Notes under the pieces: model-generated
Seen by the model: the letters and a program-made list of their open reading frames with translations, nothing else
Database searches by the model: none
What the model was told of the DNA's origin: nothing
Made by a program: the position numbers and the translations under genes
Shown here: in pieces, positions 34,511 through 42,010 of the stretch
Numbering within the stretch: the first letter of the stretch is position 1
Layout: every line of letters starts with the position of its first letter
Source of the DNA: Bacteroidota bacterium
Lineage (GTDB): Bacteria > Bacteroidota > Bacteroidia > Chitinophagales > Chitinophagaceae
Direction: 5' to 3'
Length of the DNA stretch: 64,000 nucleotides
NCBI GenBank assembly: GCA_023387985.1
Contig: JAEWHC010000005.1
Span: 558,001 to 622,000, forward strand

Positions 34511-35899
34511 ATGAAAAACATGAAAAAATATATAGCTGTTCTATTTGCTTCATCCTTTCTGTTTCTTGCAGGATGCGATAAGCAACTCGATATTTTACCC
34601 GAACAATCTGTTGCCGAATCGGTGGTGCTGGTTTCTGATGCAAACGTAAAGAAAGCCCTGAACGGCGCTTATGATGGTCTCAGCAGCGGAAGCTTTTTGG
34701 GCGGTGAATTGCAGTTGTTTTCCGAATTGCTCGCCAAAGACGGCGAAATAACGTGGGAAGGAACGTATAATCAACCCCGCGAAGTAGCCAACAAGGCCAT
34801 TTTGGTAAACAACAGTTTTGTTAGCGGCAACTGGCTGGCCGGGTACAATACCATTAACCTGGCCAACAACATCCTCAGCGCCATTGATGTGGTGAATGAA
34901 CCGGACAGAAATCGCGTGAAAGGTGAAGCGTTGTTTTTACGTGGCCTTTCATATTTCGAACTCGTCAAACTGTTTGCGCAACCTTATGCGGCCGGAGGAA
35001 ACAATCCAGGCATGCCGCTGGTACTTACGCCTACCCGCAAGGTGGATGAAGCCAGTTATGTACCCCGCAGCACCGTTGAGCAAACCTATGCGCAGATCCT
35101 GGCTGACCTGACTGAGGCTGAATCTTTGTTGCCTGAAACCAATGGCAACTACGCTCAAAAACCTGCAGCCGCAGCTATGCTTTCAAGGGTTTACCTGCAA
35201 ATGGCCAATTATGAAGGTGCAAGAGATGCCGCCAACAGGGCGATCACTTACGGACGTCACCGGCTGGTAACACCCTATGCCAAAGCCTTTAACAATGGAC
35301 GGCTAAGCGCAACGGATGCCGAAACCCTTTCACCGGAAGACATTTTCCGCATCATGGTCAGCTCACAGGATGGCGTTAACTATATGCACCTGTATTTCAG
35401 CATCGGCGCCTACAGCGCACGTGAAGGCGACGTTTCTGTGAACGCCAAGCACCTCGATATGTACGAAGAAAATGACGCCCGGCTTGACCTGTTTTACCAG
35501 GGTGCCGGAACCCGCGTAGGATCTGGGCCATGGCGTGTTGGTAAATGGCGTTACAACTATTCCAACCTGCCCATCGTTCGCCTGGCTGAAATGTACCTGA
35601 CACGTGCCGAGGCCAATTTCCGCCTTGGGACGACAGTAGGGGCCACTCCGCTTGAGGATGTTAACCGCATACGGACAAATCATGCAGAATTGCCGCCACT
35701 GGCCAGTGTGACTTTGGCCGACATACTGAAAGAACGCAAACTGGAAATCGCATTCGAAGGTCAAGGCGTTCATGACCTGAAGCGTCTGAAACTGAGCAGT
35801 GACGGTTTTGCATGGAATGATCCGAAAATGGTATTGCCCATTCCGCTGCGTGAAATCAATGCAAGCAAAGGCACGCTTGCGCAAAATGCAGGATACTGA
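34511..35899 (+). CDS. SusD/RagB-type outer membrane lipoprotein
   Basis: SusD is the surface lipoprotein that binds ligand and caps the SusC barrel. The signal ends in LFLAGC, giving a lipidated Cys near residue 22. The 462-residue body has TPR-like helices; GEALFLRGLSYFELVKLFAQPYA and RLAEMYLTRAEANFRLG are family marks. It ends with the usual LPIPLREINASKGTLAQNAGY motif. It forms a pair with the upstream susC and is followed by a terminator. Confidence 0.94.
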   Translation: MKNMKKYIAVLFASSFLFLAGCDKQLDILPEQSVAESVVLVSDANVKKALNGAYDGLSSGSFLGGELQLFSELLAKDGEITWEGTYNQPREVANKAILVNNSFVSGNWLAGYNTINLANNILSAIDVVNEPDRNRVKGEALFLRGLSYFELVKLFAQPYAAGGNNPGMPLVLTPTRKVDEASYVPRSTVEQTYAQILADLTEAESLLPETNGNYAQKPAAAAMLSRVYLQMANYEGARDAANRAITYGRHRLVTPYAKAFNNGRLSATDAETLSPEDIFRIMVSSQDGVNYMHLYFSIGAYSAREGDVSVNAKHLDMYEENDARLDLFYQGAGTRVGSGPWRVGKWRYNYSNLPIVRLAEMYLTRAEANFRLGTTVGATPLEDVNRIRTNHAELPPLASVTLADILKERKLEIAFEGQGVHDLKRLKLSSDGFAWNDPKMVLPIPLREINASKGTLAQNAGY

Positions 35900-35923
35900 T
35901 TGTTGATTGACTGAATAAATATT

Positions 35924-35951
35924 AAAGGCGTGCTTCGGTACGCCTTTTTTT
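35924..35951 (+). terminator. Intrinsic terminator of the first susCD operon
   Basis: AAAGGCGT pairs with ACGCCTTT around GCTTCGGT, followed by a T7 tract. Confidence 0.85.
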
Positions 35952-36133
35952 GTTCGGCTGACGGCAGACTTGTGGATACCACACGGTGATCAGAAAACCT
36001 CAATCAGGAAATGGTTGTTTCCACCAGCTTGCTAAAAACTTGTATTCCTTTTCTACCACCGCACCCAATTGTTTCACTACCTTGTTCATCCCTATTTTAC
36101 CAGGCGAACCGGTCTTTCACGGGAATCCGCTCT

Positions 36134-38101
36134 TTACTTGTAAATCCAAACCTCAATCTTTCCTTCTTTGGTTACAGTTCCCCGATACATACCTTCCGTA
36201 TTGAAAGGCATGGCCACATTCCCGTTTTTATCGAGGGCGATCATGCCTCCATCGCCGCCGAGCCGGCCAATTTTTTCGATAACGGCATTTGTGGCTGCTT
36301 CAACGCTCATGTTTTTATAGGCCATCAGGGCGCTCACATCATGTGCGGCCACGGTGCGGATATAAAATTCACCCCACCCTGTGCTGCTTATGCCCGCGGT
36401 TTGGTTATCGGCATACGTGCCGGCGCCAATGATTGGCGCGTCGCCTACCCTGCCGAATTTCTTGTTCGTCATACCGCCGGTAGATGTACCTGCTGCCAGA
36501 TTGCCATTGTTATCAAGCGCCACCGCGCCAACAGTGCCGAACTTGTGATCCTGCTTTTTGATGCCGTATTTTTTAGTTTCAGTGGAACTGTGGTCCAGTT
36601 GGGTTTTCAGGGAATCTTCTGCCCTCAGCATTTGTAAGGCATCCCACCGGTGCGGGGTAAAGAAATACGATGGCCCGACCAGGGTAAGCCCCACATTTTT
36701 CGCGAACTGTTCGGCGCCTTTGCCAATCATCATAACGTGCTCAGATTTCTGCATAACAGCAATGGCCGCGCTTATTGGATTCTTAATTGTAGTTACCCCG
36801 GCGACCGATCCGGCTGCCATGGTTTTCCCATCCATAATGCTTGCATCGAGTTCATTGCGCCCTTCATTGGTAAATACGGCTCCTTTACCGGCATTGAACA
36901 ACGGGTGGTCTTCCATAATCAATATTGCAGCTTCCACGGCTTCCACACTCGTTTTTCCGGTCTTCAATGCTTCATAGCCTGCTTTAAGCGATGCGGTGAG
37001 CGCTGCTGTAAAATCCGCTTCCATTTCAGGCGTCATGTTTTGCTTTGTAATGGTGCCGGCACCACCGTGTATTACCATGACCACATCGCCTTTGCGGGCT
37101 TCTTTCTTTTTGTACAGTGTTCCATTGTCTACATACCAATGATACCAGGTGCCGCCTTTTGCATCAGCATCTGCAAATTGAGCAACATTAAAACGGCCAT
37201 TTATACCTGCCGGCAACTGGTAAACACGAAGCGCCTGCTGATCTTTAAGCCAGTTAAGGGGCTGGCCTGCAGTAACATTTTCTGCCATTCCTGCGGAAGG
37301 AATCAGAAAATAACCATTGCCCCGGCCCATTACCGTTGCCATTCCTTTTTTATCAATTACCACCGCAGTAGCTTCATCCGGAGCAATGCCATAAACCGGC
37401 TTTTTAAAATCCGCCATTGCCCTGGCCATAAAGCTCACATGCCGGCCTTCGCGATTGCGTTCGCTATAGTGTTGATCAGTAATCACATTGCTCAAAAATG
37501 GCGCCTTCAAAAGATCGTTATCGTAGAGCGTGGAGCGTACATGATAGGGATTCTGCAAAGCAGAATCAGAAGTAACGCTGCCATTTTCGCCACTGTAATA
37601 AATACCGCTTAAAATAGCGCATCCCGCACTTGTGCCTCCAACCGGAACTTTTTTTTCATTCAGCAGGTAATTGATGGCCGCTTCTGTTTGGGTTCCACGC
37701 CAGAAACGCATATACCTCGACTGATCGCCACCTCCTATAAAGAGCATTTCCGCTTTGCGGATGGCAGACGCAACTTTGGCATCATCAGCCAGTTCGCGAC
37801 TGGTAATGTTTAGCACCTCGACTGAATTCAAACCACCCAGTTCAAAGAAATCTTTGTTATAACTCTCTGCACCGGAAGCCGTGATCACCACTGCATCCCC
37901 ACCGCCGCTGTTGGCAATCATCCATTTCATTGCAGGTTCTACCCAGCCACCACCACCAACAAGCACAAGCCCGGATTGTGTAGCGAGGGTAACGTCATTG
38001 GGGCTTCCAACACGGCCCATGGAAGCCGGATTGGTTCTTAGCTGGGCAAACGCCAAGCCCATTTGCAACATCGCGGCAAACAGTATGAATATTTTTTTCA
38101 T
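36134..38101 (-). CDS. Secreted cyanophycinase fused to isoaspartyl peptidase/L-asparaginase
   Basis: One 655-residue protein carries two enzymes. After a signal peptide (1-19, LAFA-Q), residues 35-300 are a peptidase family S51 cyanophycinase: nucleophile S158 in GGTSAG, GGGDQ at 123-127 and the DQHYSERNREGR motif with D209-Q210-H211. Residues 338-655 are an Ntn-hydrolase isoaspartyl peptidase (IaaA type): IHGGAGT, the autocleavage site KFG/T with nucleophile T523, STGGMTNKKFGRVGD and IIGAGTYADN. Cyanophycinase releases beta-Asp-Arg from cyanophycin and the second domain splits that dipeptide to Asp and Arg. ATG 38101 directly follows an exact -7 element. Activity on cyanophycin, as opposed to other isoaspartyl peptides, is inferred. 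Confidence 0.9.
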   Translation of the reverse strand: MKKIFILFAAMLQMGLAFAQLRTNPASMGRVGSPNDVTLATQSGLVLVGGGGWVEPAMKWMIANSGGGDAVVITASGAESYNKDFFELGGLNSVEVLNITSRELADDAKVASAIRKAEMLFIGGGDQSRYMRFWRGTQTEAAINYLLNEKKVPVGGTSAGCAILSGIYYSGENGSVTSDSALQNPYHVRSTLYDNDLLKAPFLSNVITDQHYSERNREGRHVSFMARAMADFKKPVYGIAPDEATAVVIDKKGMATVMGRGNGYFLIPSAGMAENVTAGQPLNWLKDQQALRVYQLPAGINGRFNVAQFADADAKGGTWYHWYVDNGTLYKKKEARKGDVVMVIHGGAGTITKQNMTPEMEADFTAALTASLKAGYEALKTGKTSVEAVEAAILIMEDHPLFNAGKGAVFTNEGRNELDASIMDGKTMAAGSVAGVTTIKNPISAAIAVMQKSEHVMMIGKGAEQFAKNVGLTLVGPSYFFTPHRWDALQMLRAEDSLKTQLDHSSTETKKYGIKKQDHKFGTVGAVALDNNGNLAAGTSTGGMTNKKFGRVGDAPIIGAGTYADNQTAGISSTGWGEFYIRTVAAHDVSALMAYKNMSVEAATNAVIEKIGRLGGDGGMIALDKNGNVAMPFNTEGMYRGTVTKEGKIEVWIYK

Positions 38102-38112
38102 GATCATGAATC

Positions 38113-38120
38113 CAAAAATA
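38113..38120 (-). promoter_or_regulatory. TAnnTTTG -7 element of the cyanophycinase fusion
   Basis: The minus strand reads TATTTTTG, eleven bases from ATG 38101. It predicts a very short leader. Confidence 0.5.
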
Positions 38121-38302
38121 GCAATAAGTAGCCGGAACAACCCAGTCACACCTACCGTGCCAATGAAGTATTAGAAAAATAGCCAGCAGGGAAGGGATTG
38201 GCATCAATTGGTCTTGGGTGAAACCTGGCAAATGGGTTAAATTCGCGGTGCATCATTGCATCTGAAAAACCCAAACCCGGCCTGTCATTCCGGTAAATCA
38301 TT

Positions 38303-39250
38303 ATGGAAATTCTTGCTGCAGACATTGGCGGAACAAAAATCCATTACGGCGTATTGAATGCAGACGGCCAAATTCTATTTCAGCAGGAAGAAGCAACCAT
38401 CCCGGATCCTGCAACTTCATTGAAAAGCCATTTCTCCGCAATTTTAAAAGATGACCGCTTTCATATTGGCTCCATTGGTGTCTGCGTTCCAGGAATTGTG
38501 TGGAAAGAAACAGGAAAAGTGTGGGCGCCCAATATCCCTGGCTGGAGTGATTTTCCATTACAGCATTTCATCCAGAAAATTGCCGGCGCCTTGCCGGTGC
38601 AAATTGAAAGCGATCGTACCTGTTATATCCTGGGCGAACAGTGGCAGGGAAGAGCAAGACATTGCACCGATGCGATTTATGTGGCAGTGGGCACGGGCAT
38701 TGGCGCCGGTATCCTTTGCAATAATAAAGTGCTTCAAGGCGCTCAGGATATTTCCGGCGCCATTGGCTGGATGCGCCTCCCTTCGCCTGTTCCGATACGG
38801 GCCAAAAAACCCAGCTGTGCATTCGAGGAATACGCATCGGGAAAAGGAATGGTACAACTTTCAAGGGCCCTTATGGCAGAATGGCCTGAATACGGCGGAA
38901 TGTTGAAAGAAGCCGGAGGCGCATTGAGCGCAGAAATGATTGTTGAACATTATGAACATGACCCCGTTGCCCGCCAAACCATTGATGGTTGCATTGCATT
39001 GTGGGGAACCGCAGCAGCGAACCTCATAAGCATTTTCAATCCGCAAAAGATCATTTTTGGTGGCGGGGTATTTGGTGCCGCCACCCGTTTTGTTCCGGAA
39101 ATTTCACGCTTTGCCAAAGCAAATGCCCAACCACTTGCCGCAGAACGCTGCGAGATAACGTACACGGATTTAGGACGAAATGCAGGTCTGCTGGGTGCCG
39201 CCTGCGCCGCCGTTCAAACCATTGAAAAAATCGCAGGAAATGACCATTAA
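38303..39250 (+). CDS. ROK-family sugar kinase-like protein lacking the zinc motif
   Basis: The 315 residues have the ROK fold: phosphate loop AADIGGTKIHYGV at the start, IGVCVPGIV, VAVGTGIGAG and FGGGVFGAAT. The catalytic Asp is probably that in ESDRTCYILGE. The usual zinc-binding CxCGxxGCxE is missing: the region reads AKKPSCAFEEYASG, with one Cys, and the preceding GHxxH-like segment reads GAIGWMRL, lacking the His. It is therefore a divergent kinase or a sugar-binding relative. Its stop overlaps the MFS gene start by 11 bases, so it forms an operon with the transporter and SIS-domain gene. Confidence 0.82.
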   Translation: MEILAADIGGTKIHYGVLNADGQILFQQEEATIPDPATSLKSHFSAILKDDRFHIGSIGVCVPGIVWKETGKVWAPNIPGWSDFPLQHFIQKIAGALPVQIESDRTCYILGEQWQGRARHCTDAIYVAVGTGIGAGILCNNKVLQGAQDISGAIGWMRLPSPVPIRAKKPSCAFEEYASGKGMVQLSRALMAEWPEYGGMLKEAGGALSAEMIVEHYEHDPVARQTIDGCIALWGTAAANLISIFNPQKIIFGGGVFGAATRFVPEISRFAKANAQPLAAERCEITYTDLGRNAGLLGAACAAVQTIEKIAGNDH

Positions 39251-40427
39251 CCGTACTGTGAATTTTACAATGGCTTGTGCCGGCATGTTGCTGTTCGGCA
39301 TTACGCTCATAACGCTTGGCGCTGTATTGCCCGATCTGCACCAACGGTTTTCATTAAATGACGTTGAAGCAGGTGCACTCTTTGCCATCCTACCCTTCGG
39401 CATTCTTGCCGGGTCTCTGTTTTTCGGTTATTTCTGCGATCGCTATGGCTACAAATCCTTACTGGTCACTTGCTTTTTGATGATCGCCTCCGGGTTGACC
39501 GCAATTGCCATGCTGCAAGATCTCTCCCTGCTGAAGCCGGCTATTTTTCTGTTTGGCTTTGGCGGCGGATGTGTAAATGGCGCAACCAATGCACTCGTTG
39601 CGGATATCAGTGAAAAACATAAGGGGGCCAACCTGAGCATTCTCGGTGTGTTTTTTGCCATCGGAGCCCTCGGCATTCCGCTTGTTTTGGGCCTGCTTAA
39701 AGGCAGTGTTGAGTTTGACACCATCCTGCTGGGCACAGCTTTTCTTTCCCTGTTGGTATTGATCGCCGCTCTATTTGTAAAATTTCCCCCGGGCAAAAAA
39801 GCGGAAGGCATTGAATGGGGACATATTTCGGCAATGCTGAAAAGTCCGCTGCTGATTCTTGTGGCCTTCTTCCTGTTTTTTCAAAGCAGTATGGAAGCCA
39901 TTATTCACAACTGGATAACCACCTACCTCATCGATGATCTTGCCGTTTCTGAAAAAAGCGCATTGTATGCTTTAACAGCCAATGTGGTGGGTATGGCCGC
40001 AATGCGTTTGCTGATCGGCACCGCAATGCGCAATGTCACTGATAAACAGATCTTGTGGCTTTCTGTAATCTTGATGCTGGGCGGCAGCCTGCTGTTGTTG
40101 TTTACCGCATCATTCGAACCCGCACTTGCCGCCCTTGTCATTTTAGGCGCAGGCATGGCGGCGGGATTCCCTTTGATGTTTGGTATTGTGGGCGGCAGGT
40201 TTGAAGAAATGTCCGCTACAGCATTCAGTTTCGTGCTTACCGTCGCCCTTGCAGGCAATATGCTCATCAATTATGCAATGGGTTACATATCCAAATTTTA
40301 CGGCATCGATAAACTTACGCTGGTTATTCTTGCGGAAGCCATCGCCCTGGCTATTTTATGCAAATTCATTTTGGACAGCGCATTCGCAAAATCAAAAAAA
40401 ATTCCATCAATAAAAACAATCATTTAA
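39240..40427 (+). CDS. MFS transporter, probable sugar
   Basis: The 395-residue protein has twelve hydrophobic helices and the major facilitator pattern, with the loop GYFCDRYGYKSLL between helices 2 and 3 as the MFS signature. ATG 39240 (MTINRTVNF) is chosen over an upstream in-frame start because it begins just before helix 1. It overlaps the ROK gene by 11 bases and is followed by the SIS gene after 14 bases. The neighbours point to a sugar or amino sugar substrate. Confidence 0.88.
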   Translation: MTINRTVNFTMACAGMLLFGITLITLGAVLPDLHQRFSLNDVEAGALFAILPFGILAGSLFFGYFCDRYGYKSLLVTCFLMIASGLTAIAMLQDLSLLKPAIFLFGFGGGCVNGATNALVADISEKHKGANLSILGVFFAIGALGIPLVLGLLKGSVEFDTILLGTAFLSLLVLIAALFVKFPPGKKAEGIEWGHISAMLKSPLLILVAFFLFFQSSMEAIIHNWITTYLIDDLAVSEKSALYALTANVVGMAAMRLLIGTAMRNVTDKQILWLSVILMLGGSLLLLFTASFEPALAALVILGAGMAAGFPLMFGIVGGRFEEMSATAFSFVLTVALAGNMLINYAMGYISKFYGIDKLTLVILAEAIALAILCKFILDSAFAKSKKIPSIKTII

Positions 40428-40441
40428 AAAATACAACAATC

Positions 40442-41206
40442 ATGATGTTAGCAAAACAGTGGCTTAATAACGCAAGGGATATTATGCAGAAGATCGAAGA
40501 CACACAATCGGAAAGCATTATGCAGGCCGCGACCCTGATGGCCGATTGCATTGAGCAAAAAAGGTGGGTTCATACTTTTGGCTGCGGCCATGCCACCATT
40601 CCCATTGAAGAGATGTATCCGCGGATTGGTGGCTTTGTGGGCTTTCACCCTATGTGCGAATTGCCGCTTACCTTTTTCACCCGCATCGTGGGCGAAATGG
40701 GGGTACACCAGTTTGTATTTCTTGAAAGGGTGGAAGGATATGGAAAGCAAATCATGAAGGGCTACAATTTTGATGACCGTGACGTGATGTGGCTTTTTTC
40801 GCATTCCGGCATCAACAATGTGAATATAGATATTGCCATTGACGCAAAAGAAAAAGGAATGAAGGTGGTGGTATTTGGATCAGCCGCAGAAGCAAGGGGA
40901 AAGAAAACCCGCCACTCCAGCGGTAAAACCATTTTCGATCTTGCTGATGTAGTGGTGGATACCTGCGTTCCCATTGGTGATGCCTCTGTGGATTTGAAGA
41001 ACCACCAGGATAAAATCGGGCCCTTGTCAACCATGGGTTTCATTACCTGCGTATGGATGACGGTGACCACAATAGCCGAAATTCTTGCCGAACGGGGTGT
41101 AAAACTGTATATCCATCCTTCGCATAACGTACCCGGCGATGAGACGGCTAAAGAACGGCTTGATGAGGCCCTGGCAGAATATAAAACACGGATTGCAGGA
41201 GTGTAA
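40442..41206 (+). CDS. SIS-domain phosphosugar-binding protein (COG4821-like)
   Basis: The 254-residue protein is a SIS-domain protein. HTFGCGHATIPIEEMYPRIGG and WLFSHSGINNVNIDIAIDAKEKG are the phosphosugar-binding segments (both quoted in part), with the Ser/Thr-rich loop SHSG. It resembles the uncharacterised COG4821 sugar isomerase-like group. It probably isomerises or binds a phosphosugar formed by the upstream ROK protein. No stated substrate can be supported. ATG 40442 or 40445 is the likely start. Confidence 0.82.
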   Translation: MMLAKQWLNNARDIMQKIEDTQSESIMQAATLMADCIEQKRWVHTFGCGHATIPIEEMYPRIGGFVGFHPMCELPLTFFTRIVGEMGVHQFVFLERVEGYGKQIMKGYNFDDRDVMWLFSHSGINNVNIDIAIDAKEKGMKVVVFGSAAEARGKKTRHSSGKTIFDLADVVVDTCVPIGDASVDLKNHQDKIGPLSTMGFITCVWMTVTTIAEILAERGVKLYIHPSHNVPGDETAKERLDEALAEYKTRIAGV

Positions 41207-41349
41207 GAAAGGTTAAAAAGTAAAAAATCTGGGGTAATGCTGCCCAATAATTCACGCAACGTTCATACAAACCTGCTGAAATTGAATTCAACTGAGTTAA
41301 GGCAACCTGCGCAATGAAGGATTATCAATAACAATCAAAAAGTAAAGCC

Positions 41350-41826
41350 ATGAACAATCAAAAAATCACACCTTGTCTTTGGGTGGAAAAAGATGCAAAA
41401 GCAGTGGTTGAATATTATTTGTCCATATTTAAAGATGGCAAAATGAAAGACTACCGGCTTTTTGAAAATATGCCTGATGGAGACGGTAATGGAAGTGCCG
41501 GCAGTTTTGAAACCGCTGTAATGGAACTTGCAGGAATAGATTTTTCCATTCTTGCCGCAGGACCAATGTTTAAATTCAATGAAGCCATATCTCTCGTGAT
41601 CAATTGCAAAGACCAGGCGGAGGTTGATTACTACTGGGAAGCACTCACTGCTGATGGAGGAGAAGAAGGGCCTTGTGGATGGTGTAAAGACAAGTATGGA
41701 TTATGGTGGCAGGTTGTACCAGTTGAATATTTTGAACTGATACACAGCAGCGATGCAGCCATAAGGGAGAAAGCAATCAGGAATACATTTAAGCAAACCA
41801 AATTAATTCTATCAGCACTTAAATAA
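41350..41826 (+). CDS. VOC-family protein (3-demethylubiquinone methyltransferase-like/PhnB-like)
   Basis: This 158-residue protein begins ITPCLWVEKDAKAVVEYY and includes ELAGIDFSILAAGP, and DQAEVDYYWEALTADGGEEGPCGWCKDKYGLWWQVVP (in parts), the pattern of the VOC superfamily group called 3-dmu-9_3-mt. VOC proteins use metal-dependent chemistry but the reaction of this group is not known. It is a single-gene unit with no clear partner. Confidence 0.85.
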   Translation: MNNQKITPCLWVEKDAKAVVEYYLSIFKDGKMKDYRLFENMPDGDGNGSAGSFETAVMELAGIDFSILAAGPMFKFNEAISLVINCKDQAEVDYYWEALTADGGEEGPCGWCKDKYGLWWQVVPVEYFELIHSSDAAIREKAIRNTFKQTKLILSALK

Positions 41827-41917
41827 CAATAAGGCGGTGGGAAGACGTGGAGACCCGCAGCGGAAAAAATAACAAATTTCCGACCGCAATCCACAGCTAC
41901 TTCTCGCAATATTACTA

Positions 41918-42003
41918 AGTAGAGTTCACGCCATGAGCACGGAACTCGCGGTTCACTGACTCTACTGCTTGCAGGCAACCGGCCACTGGCCACTGGCCAC
42001 TGG
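41918..42003. repeat. Inverted repeats and a 7-bp triple tandem repeat
   Basis: AGTAGAGT at 41918-41925 is inverted at 41959-41966, and GAGTTC at 41922 is inverted as GAACTC at 41942; the two stems cannot form together. From 41981 GGCCACT is repeated three times. The stretch lies between the VOC stop and the rhamnosidase stop. No T-tract, so not a simple terminator. Confidence 0.55.
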
Positions 42004-42010
42004 AGTGCGA

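Noticed and set aside
36650..37612. A 320-codon open frame on the plus strand
   Set aside because: It lies wholly opposite the cyanophycinase fusion, has a Cys/His-rich composition and no domain. It is an antisense shadow.
41981..42003. GGCCACT triple repeat as a mobile element end or CRISPR
   Set aside because: Only three 7-bp units with no spacers, target duplication or transposase.
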